A stretch of 64,000 bases of DNA from Streptomyces sp. TP-A0356 (GTDB taxonomy: Bacteria > Actinomycetota > Actinomycetes > Streptomycetales > Streptomycetaceae). The translations under genes and the position numbers were made by a program. Positions 51,532 through 63,182 of this stretch are shown one piece after another; positions within the stretch are counted from its first letter, which is position 1, and each line of letters opens with the position of its first letter. The notes beneath the pieces are model-generated. The model did not search any database and was not told the DNA's origin. It was given only the letters and a program-made list of their open reading frames with translations. The DNA lies in contig NZ_BBZJ01000020.1 of the NCBI RefSeq assembly GCF_001417775.1, positions 310,001 through 374,000 on the forward strand, written 5' to 3'.

Positions 51532-52104
51532 ATGGACACGCAAGCGTCCGATGCGCGGCCCGTTCTCGAGGGCCCCGACATCGCGCGGGTACTGACCCGC
51601 ATCGCCCACGAGATCGTCGAGCGCGCCAAGGGCGCCGACGACGTGGTGCTGCTCGGCATCCCGACCCGTGGCGTCTTCCTCGCCCGGCGGCTCGCCGACA
51701 AGCTTGAGCAGATCACCGGCCAGAAGATCCCGGTCGGCTCCCTCGACATCACCATGTACCGCGACGACCTGCGCCTGCAGCCGCCGCGTGCGCTGGCCCG
51801 CACGGACATCCCCGGTGACGGTGTCGACGGCCGCCTCGTCGTCCTGGTCGACGACGTGCTCTTCTCCGGCCGCACCATCCGCGCAGCCCTCGACGCCCTG
51901 AACGACATCGGGCGGCCCCGCGCGGTCCAGCTCGCCGTCCTGGTCGACCGCGGCCACCGCGAGCTGCCGATCCGCGCCGACTACGTCGGCAAGAACCTCC
52001 CCACGTCGCTGCGGGAGACGGTCAAGGTCCAGCTCGCCGAGGAGGACGGTCGCGACACCGTGCTGCTCGGTGCGAAGCAGACCGTCCCGGGCGCACAGCA
52101 GTAG
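51532..52104 (+). CDS. pyrR: Pyrimidine operon regulator PyrR
   Basis: A 190-residue phosphoribosyltransferase-fold RNA-binding regulator, often with weak uracil phosphoribosyltransferase activity. DVVLLGIPTRGVFLARRLAD and GSLDITMYRDDLR are conserved. The PRPP motif is LVVLVDDVLFSGRTIRAALD, and VLVDRGHRELPIRADYVGKN is the uracil/UMP region. First gene of the pyr operon. AAGGAGG is 10 bases before the ATG and is part of the PyrR-binding element. Confidence 0.94.
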   Translation: MDTQASDARPVLEGPDIARVLTRIAHEIVERAKGADDVVLLGIPTRGVFLARRLADKLEQITGQKIPVGSLDITMYRDDLRLQPPRALARTDIPGDGVDGRLVVLVDDVLFSGRTIRAALDALNDIGRPRAVQLAVLVDRGHRELPIRADYVGKNLPTSLRETVKVQLAEEDGRDTVLLGAKQTVPGAQQ

Positions 52105-52206
52105 CGCTCCGGCGTACGTCCCTGCCGTACGCCTCGCGAGTGCGCCCCGGTGCGCGCCCGTCTGCCCGAAAACTCCCGAATGAACTGTCTTACGGAGCCT
52201 GACAAG

Positions 52207-53220
52207 ATGCAGCGCCATCTCATCTCGGCCGCCGACCTCACCCGCGACGACGCCGTCCTGATCCTCGACACCGCCGAGGAAATGGCCCGGGTCGCGGACC
52301 GGCCGATCAAGAAGCTGCCGACCCTGCGCGGCCGCACCGTCGTCAACCTCTTCTTCGAGGACTCGACCCGTACCCGGATCTCCTTCGAGGCCGCCGAGAA
52401 GCGTCTGTCGGCGGACGTCATCAACTTCTCCGCCAAGGGATCCAGCGTGTCCAAGGGCGAGTCCCTCAAGGACACCGCCCAGACCCTGGAGGCCATGGGC
52501 GTGGACGCAGTCGTCATCCGGCACGGCGCCTCCGGAGCGCCCTACCGCCTGGCCAACTCGGGCTGGATCGACGCCGCCGTGATCAATGCCGGCGACGGCA
52601 CCCACCAGCACCCCACCCAGGCCCTGCTCGACGCCTTCACCATGCGGCGCCGTCTGGTGGGACGGGACGCGGGGCTCGGCCGTGACCTCGCCGGCAGGCG
52701 CATCACGATCGTCGGCGACGTGCTGCACAGCCGGGTCGCCCGTTCCAACGTCGACCTGCTGCACACCCTCGGCGCCGACGTCACCCTGGTCGCCCCGCCC
52801 ACCCTGCTCCCGGTCGGCGTCGGGTCCTGGCCCTGCGAGGTCTCCTACGACCTCGACAGTGTGCTGCCCAAGTCCGACGCGGTGATGATGCTGCGCGTCC
52901 AGCGTGAGCGCATGAACGCCGCCTTCTTCCCGACCGAGCGCGAGTACTCGCGGCGCTACGGCCTCGACGGCGACCGCATGGCCCGGATGCCCGAGCACGC
53001 CATCGTGATGCACCCCGGTCCGATGGTCCGCGGCATGGAGATCACCGCCGAGGTCGCCGACTCCGACCGCTGCACCGCCGTCGAGCAGGTCGCCAACGGC
53101 GTCTCCATCCGCATGGCTGTCCTGTATCTGCTGCTCGGCGGGGCCGTCGTCGACACGAGGGCCGCGTCCGACTCGAACAACGTGCCCGCCGCACCCCACA
53201 CCCGTACCGAGGAGAAGTAA
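52207..53220 (+). CDS. pyrB: Aspartate carbamoyltransferase catalytic subunit
   Basis: A 337-residue transcarbamoylase joining carbamoyl phosphate and aspartate. FFEDSTRTRISFEAAEKRL binds carbamoyl phosphate, SSVSKGESLKDTA holds the catalytic lysine loop, DGTHQHPTQALLDAFTMRR and MHPGPMVRGMEI complete the site. I prefer ATG 52207 (MQRHLISAADLTRDDA), which matches the family start; in-frame starts upstream add 19 residues. The regulatory subunit PyrI is absent, as usual in actinobacteria. pyrC starts six bases after the stop, and the C-terminal 15 residues are a polar tail. Confidence 0.95.
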   Translation: MQRHLISAADLTRDDAVLILDTAEEMARVADRPIKKLPTLRGRTVVNLFFEDSTRTRISFEAAEKRLSADVINFSAKGSSVSKGESLKDTAQTLEAMGVDAVVIRHGASGAPYRLANSGWIDAAVINAGDGTHQHPTQALLDAFTMRRRLVGRDAGLGRDLAGRRITIVGDVLHSRVARSNVDLLHTLGADVTLVAPPTLLPVGVGSWPCEVSYDLDSVLPKSDAVMMLRVQRERMNAAFFPTEREYSRRYGLDGDRMARMPEHAIVMHPGPMVRGMEITAEVADSDRCTAVEQVANGVSIRMAVLYLLLGGAVVDTRAASDSNNVPAAPHTRTEEK

Positions 53221-53225
53221 GACCC

Positions 53226-54512
53226 ATGAGCAAGATCCTGATCCGTGGTGCGAAGGTGCTCGGCGGCGAGCCGCAGGACGTGCTGATCGACGGCGAGACG
53301 ATCGCCGAGGTGGGTGTCGGCCTGTCCGCCGAGGGCGCGGAGGTCGTCGAGGCCGACGGCAAGGTGCTGCTGCCGGGCCTGGTCGACCTGCACACCCACC
53401 TGCGCGAGCCCGGCCGCGAGGACTCCGAGACCGTCCTGACCGGTACGCGGGCCGCCGCCGGCGGCGGCTACACGGCCGTGTTCGCCATGGCCAACACCTT
53501 CCCGGTCGCCGACACCGCCGGCGTCGTCGAGCAGGTCTGGCGGCTCGGCCGGGAACACGGCTACTGCGACGTCCAGCCCATCGGCGCCGTCACCGTCGGC
53601 CTGGACGGCAAGAAGCTCGCCGAGCTGGGCGCGATGCACGAGTCGGCGGCGGGTGTCACGGTCTTCTCCGACGACGGCAAGTGCGTCGACGACGCGGTGA
53701 TCATGCGCCGGGCGCTGGAGTACGTGAAGGCCTTCGGCGGTGTCGTCGCCCAGCACGCGCAGGAGCCGCGGCTGACCGAGGGCGCCCAGATGAACGAGGG
53801 CGTCGTCTCCGCCGAGCTGGGGCTCGGGGGCTGGCCGGCCGTCGCCGAGGAGTCGATCATCGCCCGTGACGTCCTCCTCGCCGAGCACGTCGGCTCCCGC
53901 GTGCACATCTGTCACCTCTCGACCGCCGGGTCCGTCGAGATCGTGCGCTGGGCCAAGTCCCGCGGCATCGACGTCACCGCGGAAGTCACCCCGCACCACC
54001 TCCTCCTCACCGACGAACTGGTGCGCACCTACAACCCGGTCTACAAGGTCAACCCGCCACTGCGCACCGAGCGCGATGTGATGGCCCTGCGCGAGGCGCT
54101 CGCCGACGGAACCATCGACATCGTCGCCACCGACCACGCCCCGCATCCGCACGAGGACAAGGACTGCGAGTGGGCCGCGGCCGCCATGGGCATGGTCGGC
54201 CTGGAGACCGCGCTGTCCGTGGTCCAGGAGACGATGGTCGACACCGGGCTGCTCGACTGGGCGGGCGTCGCGGACCGCATGTCCGTCAAGCCCGCCAGGA
54301 TCGGCCGGGCCATCGGTCACGGACGGCCCGTCTCGGCAGGTGAGCCCGCCAACCTCACGCTCGTCGACACGGCATACCGTGGGCCCGTGGAACCCGCGGG
54401 CTTCGCCTCGCGCAGCCGCAACACTCCCTACGAGGGCCGTGAGCTGCCGGGCCGTGTCACCCACACCTGGCTCCGGGGCAAGGCCACGCTCGTCGACGGG
54501 AAGCTCGCGTGA
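53226..54512 (+). CDS. pyrC: Dihydroorotase
   Basis: A 428-residue type I dihydroorotase of the amidohydrolase superfamily. DLHTHLREPGREDSET carries the first two zinc histidines and the substrate Arg. VVAQHAQEP and RVHICHLSTAGSVEIVR give further His ligands, and VATDHAPHPHEDKDC the catalytic Asp. The activating position in FSDDGKCVDD is Asp-type rather than carboxylated Lys. It ends with TWLRGKATLVDGKLA, and its stop overlaps the start of the PH-like gene (GTGA). Confidence 0.95.
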   Translation: MSKILIRGAKVLGGEPQDVLIDGETIAEVGVGLSAEGAEVVEADGKVLLPGLVDLHTHLREPGREDSETVLTGTRAAAGGGYTAVFAMANTFPVADTAGVVEQVWRLGREHGYCDVQPIGAVTVGLDGKKLAELGAMHESAAGVTVFSDDGKCVDDAVIMRRALEYVKAFGGVVAQHAQEPRLTEGAQMNEGVVSAELGLGGWPAVAEESIIARDVLLAEHVGSRVHICHLSTAGSVEIVRWAKSRGIDVTAEVTPHHLLLTDELVRTYNPVYKVNPPLRTERDVMALREALADGTIDIVATDHAPHPHEDKDCEWAAAAMGMVGLETALSVVQETMVDTGLLDWAGVADRMSVKPARIGRAIGHGRPVSAGEPANLTLVDTAYRGPVEPAGFASRSRNTPYEGRELPGRVTHTWLRGKATLVDGKLA

Positions 54513-55069
54513 CATCTCTCTACCTGCTGGCCGCCGAGAGGAAATCGGCGGAAGTGACCGACTGGGCCGCCCGTATCGGCTGGCTCGTGGGGCTCGTCCT
54601 CTTCATCGCGCTCGTCTACTGGCTGATGCGCGAGGGCTGGAAGTGGCGCGCCACCCTCCAGAGCGATCTGCCGGAGCTGCCCGGCGCGCCGGAGGACCTT
54701 GGCCCGGCGAAACTGAGCATGAGCGGCCGCTACCACGGTTCCACCACGGCGGGACAGTGGCTGGACCGCATCGTGGCCCACGGCCTGGGCACCCGCAGCC
54801 GGGTGGAGCTCACGCTGACGGACGCGGGCCTGGACGTCGTACGACCCGGTGCGAGCGACTTCTTCGTCCCGGCCGAACGGCTGCGCGAGGCGCGGCTCGA
54901 CAAGGGCATCGCGGGCAAGGTCCTCACCGAGGGCGGTCTGCTGGTGGTGACCTGGGCGCACGGCGACAAGCTGATCGACTCCGGGTTCCGCTCCGACCAC
55001 GCGGCCGAGCACAACGAGTGGGTCGACACCCTGAACCAGATGATCGACAAGACGGAAGGCGCACGATGA
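54509..55069 (+). CDS. PH-like domain membrane protein within the pyr operon
   Basis: A 186-residue protein with one N-terminal transmembrane helix (IGWLVGLVLFIALVYWLMRE) and a C-terminal bacterial PH-like beta domain: YHGSTTAGQWLDRIVAHGLG, then VELTLTDAGLDVVRPGASDF and GLLVVTWAHGDKLIDSGF, ending in an amphipathic helix with HNEWVDTLNQMID. No catalytic motif. Four-base overlaps on both sides, with pyrC and carA, embed it in the pyrimidine operon. It might help regulate or anchor pathway enzymes, but nothing in the sequence proves this. Confidence 0.78.
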   Translation: MTSLYLLAAERKSAEVTDWAARIGWLVGLVLFIALVYWLMREGWKWRATLQSDLPELPGAPEDLGPAKLSMSGRYHGSTTAGQWLDRIVAHGLGTRSRVELTLTDAGLDVVRPGASDFFVPAERLREARLDKGIAGKVLTEGGLLVVTWAHGDKLIDSGFRSDHAAEHNEWVDTLNQMIDKTEGAR

Positions 55070-56200
55070 CGACCTCCACCCGGGGAACCGCGAAGGTTCT
55101 CGCCGTACTCGTCCTGGAGGACGGCCGGATCTTCCGCGGCCGTGCCTACGGGGCCGTGGGGGTGACCTTCGGTGAGGCCGTGTTCTCCACCGGCATGACC
55201 GGCTACCAGGAGACCCTCACAGACCCGTCGTACCACCGCCAGGTCGTCGTGATGACCGCCCCCCACGTCGGCAACACCGGCGTCAACGACGAGGACCCCG
55301 AGTCGAAGCGGATCTGGGTCGCGGGCTATGTCGTACGCGACCCCGCGCGCGTGCCCTCCAACTGGCGGTCCAGGCGCTCGCTGGACGAGGAGCTGCGCCA
55401 CCAGGGTGTCGTCGGCATCAGCGGCATCGACACCCGGGCGCTCACCCGCCACCTGCGCGAGCGCGGTGCCATGCGCGTCGGCATCTTCTCCGGCAACGCG
55501 CTGCCCGACGAGGGCACCATGCTCGCCGAGGTGCGCCAGGCACCCGAGATGAAGGGCGCGGACCTCTCCGCCGAGGTCGCCACCGAGGAGGCGTACGTCG
55601 TCCCCGCGATCGGTGAGAAGAGGTTCACCGTCGCCGCCGTCGACCTGGGCATCAAGGGCATGACCCCGCACCGCATGGCCGAGCGCGGCATCGAGGTGCA
55701 CGTGCTGCCCGCGACGGCGACCGTCGAGGACGTGTACGCCGTGAACCCGGACGGCGTGTTCTTCTCCAACGGCCCGGGCGACCCGGCCACCGCCGACCAC
55801 GCCGTCTCCGTCATGCAGGGCGTCCTGGAGCGCGGGACACCCCTGTTCGGCATCTGCTTCGGCAATCAGATCCTGGGCCGCGCGCTCGGCTTCGGCACCT
55901 ACAAGCTGAAGTACGGCCACCGCGGCATCAACCAGCCGGTGCAGGACCGTACGACCGGCAAGGTCGAGGTCACCGCGCACAACCACGGCTTCGCCGTCGA
56001 CGCCCCGCTCGACAGGGTGTCCGACACCCCCTACGGCCGCGCCGAGGTCTCCCACGTCTGTCTCAACGACAACGTGGTGGAGGGCCTCCAGCTGCTCGAC
56101 CGGCCGGCCTTCAGCGTCCAGTACCACCCCGAAGCGGCCGCGGGCCCGCATGACGCCGCCTACCTGTTCGACCGCTTCGTATCCCTGATGGAGGGCCAGC

Positions 56201-56208
<8 letters not shown>
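55066..56208 (+). CDS. carA: Carbamoyl phosphate synthase small subunit
   Basis: A 380-residue glutaminase subunit that releases ammonia for CarB. The N-domain has VFSTGMTGYQETLTDPSY. The class I amidotransferase domain contains FFSNGPGDPA, the nucleophile Cys in LFGICFGNQILG, and His and Glu in VQYHPEAAAGPHD. HRGINQPVQD and VTAHNHGFAVD are conserved. The gene overlaps the PH-like gene by four bases and carB by eight. Confidence 0.96.
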
Positions 56209-59509
<3,301 letters not shown>

Positions 59510-59515
59510 CAGCCC

Positions 59516-59545
59516 GAGGGGGACATCGGAAACGGTGTCCCCCTC
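59516..59545 (+). terminator. Hairpin between carB and pyrD
   Basis: GAGGGGGACA and TGTCCCCCTC form a perfect 10-base-pair stem with a 10-base loop in the 55-base gap between carB and pyrD. It may lower readthrough into pyrD-pyrF or act as an mRNA processing or stabilising stem. Confidence 0.6.
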
Positions 59546-59564
59546 GTCATGAGGACACTGAGAG

Positions 59565-60671
59565 ATGTACAAGTACTTCTTCCGTCTGGTCTTCCGGCGG
59601 ATGGACCCCGAGCGGGCCCACCACCTGGCCTTCCGGTGGATCCGCTGCGCCGCCCGCATCCCCGTGCTGCGCACGTTCGTCGCGGCCGCCCTCGCCCCCC
59701 GCTACCCGGAGCTGCGCACGGAGGCGTTCGGGCTGCGGATGCACGGGCCGTTCGGGCTCGCCGCCGGCTTCGACAAGAACGCGGTCGCGATCGACGGGAT
59801 GTCGATGCTCGGCTTCGACCACGTCGAGATCGGCACCGTGACCGGGGAGCCGCAGCCGGGCAACCCCAGGAAGCGGCTGTTCCGCCTCGTCGCGGACCGG
59901 GCGCTCATCAACCGGATGGGCTTCAACAACGACGGCTCGCTGGCCGTCGCCGCGCGCCTGGCCTCGCGTACGCCGGTCTTCAGGACCGTCGTGGGCGTGA
60001 ACATCGGCAAGACCAAGGTCGTCCCGGAGGCCGAGGCCGTCGGGGACTACGTGAAGTCGGCCGAGCGGCTCGCGCCGTACGCCGACTACCTGGTGGTCAA
60101 CGTCTCGTCCCCGAACACCCCCGGCCTGCGCAATCTGCAGGCGACCGAGGCGCTGCGCCCGCTGCTGAGCGCCGTGCGCGAGGCCGCCGACCGTACGGTC
60201 ACCACACGGCGTGTGCCGCTCCTGGTGAAGATCGCCCCCGACCTCGCCGACGAGGACGTCGACGCCGTCGCCGACCTCGCCGTGGAGCTGGGCCTGGACG
60301 GGATCATCGCCACGAACACCACCATCGCGCGCGAGGGCCTCGGGCTGAGCTCCGAAGCCTCCCTCGTCAAGGAGACCGGCGGGCTGTCGGGTGCGCCGCT
60401 GAAAACGCGCTCCCTGGAGGTGCTGCGTCGCCTCTACGCGCGCGTGGGCGACCGCATCACCCTGGTGGGCGTCGGCGGCATCGAGACCGCCGAGGACGCC
60501 TGGCAGCGCATTCTCGCCGGTGCCACGCTGGTGCAGGGCTACAGCGCGTTCATCTACGAGGGGCCCTTCTGGGGCCGCGCCATCCACAAGGGGCTCGCGG
60601 CACGCCTGCGCACGAGCCCGTACGCCACGCTCGCCGACGCGGTCGGTGCCGATGTGAGGAAGTCCGCATGA
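59565..60671 (+). CDS. pyrD: Dihydroorotate dehydrogenase (quinone), class 2
   Basis: A 368-residue FMN enzyme at the inner membrane that oxidises dihydroorotate with menaquinone. The N-terminal amphipathic helices (KYFFRLVFRRMDPERAHHLA) mark the class 2 type. GLAAGFDKNAVAIDGM and NRMGFNNDG bind FMN and orotate. The catalytic Ser is in VNVSSPNTPGLRNLQ, and VGVGGIETAEDAWQRILAGA and VQGYSAFIYEGP hold the FMN phosphate. Its stop overlaps the pyrF start. Confidence 0.95.
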   Translation: MYKYFFRLVFRRMDPERAHHLAFRWIRCAARIPVLRTFVAAALAPRYPELRTEAFGLRMHGPFGLAAGFDKNAVAIDGMSMLGFDHVEIGTVTGEPQPGNPRKRLFRLVADRALINRMGFNNDGSLAVAARLASRTPVFRTVVGVNIGKTKVVPEAEAVGDYVKSAERLAPYADYLVVNVSSPNTPGLRNLQATEALRPLLSAVREAADRTVTTRRVPLLVKIAPDLADEDVDAVADLAVELGLDGIIATNTTIAREGLGLSSEASLVKETGGLSGAPLKTRSLEVLRRLYARVGDRITLVGVGGIETAEDAWQRILAGATLVQGYSAFIYEGPFWGRAIHKGLAARLRTSPYATLADAVGADVRKSA

Positions 60672-61510
60672 CCCTGGAACCCTTCGGCGCGCGCCTGCGC
60701 CGGGCCATGGACGAGCGCGGCCCGCTGTGCGTCGGCATCGACCCGCATGCCTCGCTGCTCACTCAGTGGGGCCTGAACGACGACCTGGCGGGCCTGGAGC
60801 GGTTCAGCCGCACGGTTGTCGAGGCGATGGCCGAGCGGGTGGCGGTCCTCAAGCCGCAGAGCGCCTTCTTCGAGCGCTTCGGGTCGCGAGGCATCGCGGT
60901 CCTGGAGAAGGCGGTCGAGGAGGCGCGGGCGGCCGGGGCACTGGTCGTCATGGACGCCAAGCGCGGCGACATCGGCTCCACCATGGCCGCGTACGCCGAG
61001 TCCTTCCTGCGGAAGGGCGCCCCGCTGTTCTCGGACGCGCTGACCGTCTCGCCCTACGTCGGCTACGGGTCGCTCGCGCCGGCGGTCAAGCTGGCGCGCC
61101 AGAGCGGCGCCGGGCTCTTCGTGCTCGCGCTGACCTCCAACCCGGAGGGCGCAGAGGTGCAACACGCCGTGCGCTCCGACGGCCGGACCGTCGCGGCGAC
61201 GGTGCTCGCCCACCTCGCCGCCGAGAACGCCGGGGAGGAGCCCCTCGGCTCCTTCGGCGCGGTCGTCGGTGCCACGCTCGGCGACCTGTCGTCGTACGAC
61301 CTCGGCATCAACGGGCCGCTCCTCGCGCCCGGCATCGGCGCCCAGGGAGCCACTGCGGCCGATCTTCCCGCGGTCTTCGGGGCGGCGGTGCGCAACGTCG
61401 TGCCGAACGTGAGCCGGGGGGTGCTGCGCCACGGTCCCGACGTCGTCGCGCTGCGTGACGCCGCGGAACGCTTCGCGGAGGAGATCCGGGCCGCCGTGGC
61501 CGCGTACTAG
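60668..61510 (+). CDS. pyrF: Orotidine 5'-phosphate decarboxylase
   Basis: A 280-residue enzyme making UMP. It is the longer (type 2) bacterial form: CVGIDPHASLLTQWGL, VLKPQSAFFERFGSRG, the catalytic MDAKRGDIGSTMAAYAESF, and LLAPGIGAQGATAADL with VPNVSRGVLRHG for the phosphate. Overlaps pyrD by four bases and ends the operon. Of the UMP pathway only pyrE is absent from the window. Confidence 0.95.
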   Translation: MTLEPFGARLRRAMDERGPLCVGIDPHASLLTQWGLNDDLAGLERFSRTVVEAMAERVAVLKPQSAFFERFGSRGIAVLEKAVEEARAAGALVVMDAKRGDIGSTMAAYAESFLRKGAPLFSDALTVSPYVGYGSLAPAVKLARQSGAGLFVLALTSNPEGAEVQHAVRSDGRTVAATVLAHLAAENAGEEPLGSFGAVVGATLGDLSSYDLGINGPLLAPGIGAQGATAADLPAVFGAAVRNVVPNVSRGVLRHGPDVVALRDAAERFAEEIRAAVAAY

Positions 61511-61598
61511 GAGCTTCGGCGGGGGCCAGGAAATCCTCCGGCGAGTGTCTTCACACCGGCTCCAGTCTGAATACATCCTCAAATCCGGGGCAGTATGT

Positions 61599-61640
61599 CG
61601 GAAAAGTCCGGCTCGACGGAGGCTGACCAGGACTTTTCCG
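61599..61640. repeat. 11-bp inverted repeat between pyrF and mihF
   Basis: CGGAAAAGTCC and GGACTTTTCCG are perfect reverse complements separated by 20 bases, in a stretch poorer in GC than its surroundings. It ends nine bases before the presumed mihF -35 box. It may be the pyrF terminator or a regulator site for mihF. Confidence 0.6.
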
Positions 61641-61649
61641 CTGTTCTCG

Positions 61650-61678
61650 CTGACTCTGGCGCACTTGCCCGCTAGTCT
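61650..61678 (+). promoter_or_regulatory. Probable mihF promoter
   Basis: CTGACT (61650-61655) and TAGTCT (61673-61678) are 17 bases apart, a good vegetative sigma-factor promoter. It would give a leader of about 100 bases. CTTGCCCG/CGGGCAAG (61664-61671 and 61693-61700) forms an inverted repeat across the -10 and start region. Confidence 0.55.
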
Positions 61679-61787
61679 CCGACGAGAGTGAACGGGCAAG
61701 CGTGTTGCTCGTAGCTCCCCAGGTGTGGGGCGACTAGGTTCCTCACCGGTCCGTATCCGACAGTTCGACATCCGAGGTGACGTAGGC

Positions 61788-62111
61788 GTGGCTCTTCCGC
61801 CCCTTACCCCTGAACAGCGCGCAGCCGCGCTCGAAAAGGCCGCCGCGGCTCGCCGGGAGCGGGCCGAGGTCAAGAATCGACTCAAGCACTCCGGCGCCTC
61901 TCTTCACGAGGTCATCAAGCAGGGCCAGGAGAACGACGTCATCGGCAAGATGAAGGTCTCCGCTCTCCTCGAGTCCCTGCCGGGCGTGGGCAAGGTCCGC
62001 GCCAAGCAGATCATGGAGCGACTCGGGATCTCCGAGAGCCGCCGTGTGCGTGGCCTCGGCTCCAACCAGATCGCCTCTCTCGAGCGCGAGTTCGGCGGCG
62101 CCGCCAGCTGA
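61788..62111 (+). CDS. mihF: Integration host factor, actinobacterial type
   Basis: A 107-residue nucleoid-associated DNA-binding protein (sIHF in Streptomyces, mIHF in mycobacteria), affecting nucleoid structure, sporulation and antibiotic production. ALPPLTPEQRAAALEKAAAA begins a long first helix, and LPGVGKVRAKQIMERLGISE is the helix-two-turns-helix DNA-binding part. GTG start at 61788, with CGAGGTGA ahead. Its place between pyrF and gmk is conserved in actinobacteria. Confidence 0.95.
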   Translation: MALPPLTPEQRAAALEKAAAARRERAEVKNRLKHSGASLHEVIKQGQENDVIGKMKVSALLESLPGVGKVRAKQIMERLGISESRRVRGLGSNQIASLEREFGGAAS

Positions 62112-62148
62112 GTCCGGTGCACTCCGGGATTGCTGGAATAATCGCTGC

Positions 62149-62706
62149 ATGAGTGAACGTCCGCGGCTGACCGTGCTCTCCGGCCCCTCCGGGGTCGGCA
62201 AGAGCACGGTCGTCGCCCATCTGCGCAAGGAACACCCCGAGGTCTGGCTCTCGGTCTCGGCGACGACCCGCAAGCCCCGCCCTGGTGAGCAGCACGGAGT
62301 CCACTACTTCTTCGTCACCGACGACGAGATGGACAAGCTGATCGCCAACGGCGAGCTGCTGGAGTGGGCCGAATTCGCCGGCAACCGCTACGGCACTCCG
62401 CGAGCGGCCGTGGTGGAGCATCTGGAGGCCGGTGTGCCGGTCCTGCTGGAGATCGACCTGCAAGGCGCGCGTCAGGTGCGCGAGTCCATGCCCGAGGCCC
62501 AGCTCGTGTTCCTGGCTCCCCCCTCCTGGGAGGAGCTCGTGCGCAGGCTCACCGGACGGGGCACCGAGCCGCCGGAGGTGATCGAGCGCCGTCTGGAGGC
62601 GGCCAAGGCCGAACTGGCGGCGGAGCCCGAGTTCGACGCAACCCTGGTCAACACCTCGGTCGAGGACGTGGCGAGCGAGCTGCTAGCCTTGATGGACGTT
62701 GTGTGA
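62149..62706 (+). CDS. gmk: Guanylate kinase
   Basis: A 185-residue kinase converting GMP to GDP. Walker A is LSGPSGVGKSTVV, SVSATTRKPRPGEQHGVHYFF binds GMP, and VPVLLEIDLQGARQVRES and RLTGRGTEPPEVIERRL complete the core and lid. The ATG at 62149 has no good ribosome-binding site, while AATAAT (62137-62142) lies six bases ahead of it, so a leaderless mRNA is possible. The stop lies in a 14-base tandem duplication. Confidence 0.95.
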   Translation: MSERPRLTVLSGPSGVGKSTVVAHLRKEHPEVWLSVSATTRKPRPGEQHGVHYFFVTDDEMDKLIANGELLEWAEFAGNRYGTPRAAVVEHLEAGVPVLLEIDLQGARQVRESMPEAQLVFLAPPSWEELVRRLTGRGTEPPEVIERRLEAAKAELAAEPEFDATLVNTSVEDVASELLALMDVV

Positions 62707-62725
62707 TCAGGGTTGTGTGATCAGG
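62698..62725 (+). repeat. 14-bp tandem duplication at the gmk stop
   Basis: GTTGTGTGATCAGG occurs twice in succession. The first copy codes for the last two Val residues and the TGA stop of gmk; the second lies in the gap before rpoZ. Confidence 0.85.
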
Positions 62726-62756
62726 TCTGATCTTTCCCATCTTCGGAAGGTAGAGC

Positions 62757-63029
62757 GTGTCCTCTTCCATCACCGCGCCCGAGGGCATCATCAACCCGCC
62801 GATCGACGAGCTCCTCGAGGCCACCGACTCGAAGTACAGCCTCGTGATCTACGCGGCCAAGCGGGCCCGCCAGATCAACGCGTACTACTCGCAGCTCGGT
62901 GAGGGCCTCCTCGAGTACGTCGGTCCGCTCGTCGACACCCACGTCCACGAGAAGCCGCTCTCGATCGCCCTGCGCGAGATCAACGCGGGTCTGCTGACGT
63001 CCGAGGCCATCGAGGGCCCGGCGCAGTAA
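62757..63029 (+). CDS. rpoZ: DNA-directed RNA polymerase omega subunit
   Basis: A 90-residue omega subunit that wraps the C-terminal tail of beta-prime and aids polymerase assembly. It contains INPPIDELLEATDSKYSLVI and YAAKRARQINAYYSQLGEGL, the conserved region 1, and ends KPLSIALREINAGLLTSEAI. The GTG start at 62757 follows CGGAAGGTAG. In Streptomyces, loss of omega affects morphology and antibiotics. The gmk-rpoZ-coaBC order is widely conserved. Confidence 0.95.
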   Translation: MSSSITAPEGIINPPIDELLEATDSKYSLVIYAAKRARQINAYYSQLGEGLLEYVGPLVDTHVHEKPLSIALREINAGLLTSEAIEGPAQ

Positions 63030-63072
63030 GAGCTCAGCAGTAACTCATATCTGCGGACCGCAGTAGGTTTTT

Positions 63073-63107
63073 CCACAGGCCCGGCAGCGCGGCTGCCGGG
63101 CCTGTGG
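63073..63107 (+). terminator. Hairpin terminator after rpoZ
   Basis: CCACAGGCCCGGCAGC and GCTGCCGGGCCTGTGG form a perfect 16-base-pair stem with a 3-base loop, 43 bases after the rpoZ stop. Confidence 0.88.
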
Positions 63108-63182
63108 TCTGCTCGGGGTGCGAGGGGGTCCCTCGCGGTGATACAGCATGGGGATGTACGTTTCCGAGTCCGGGGAGAGACG

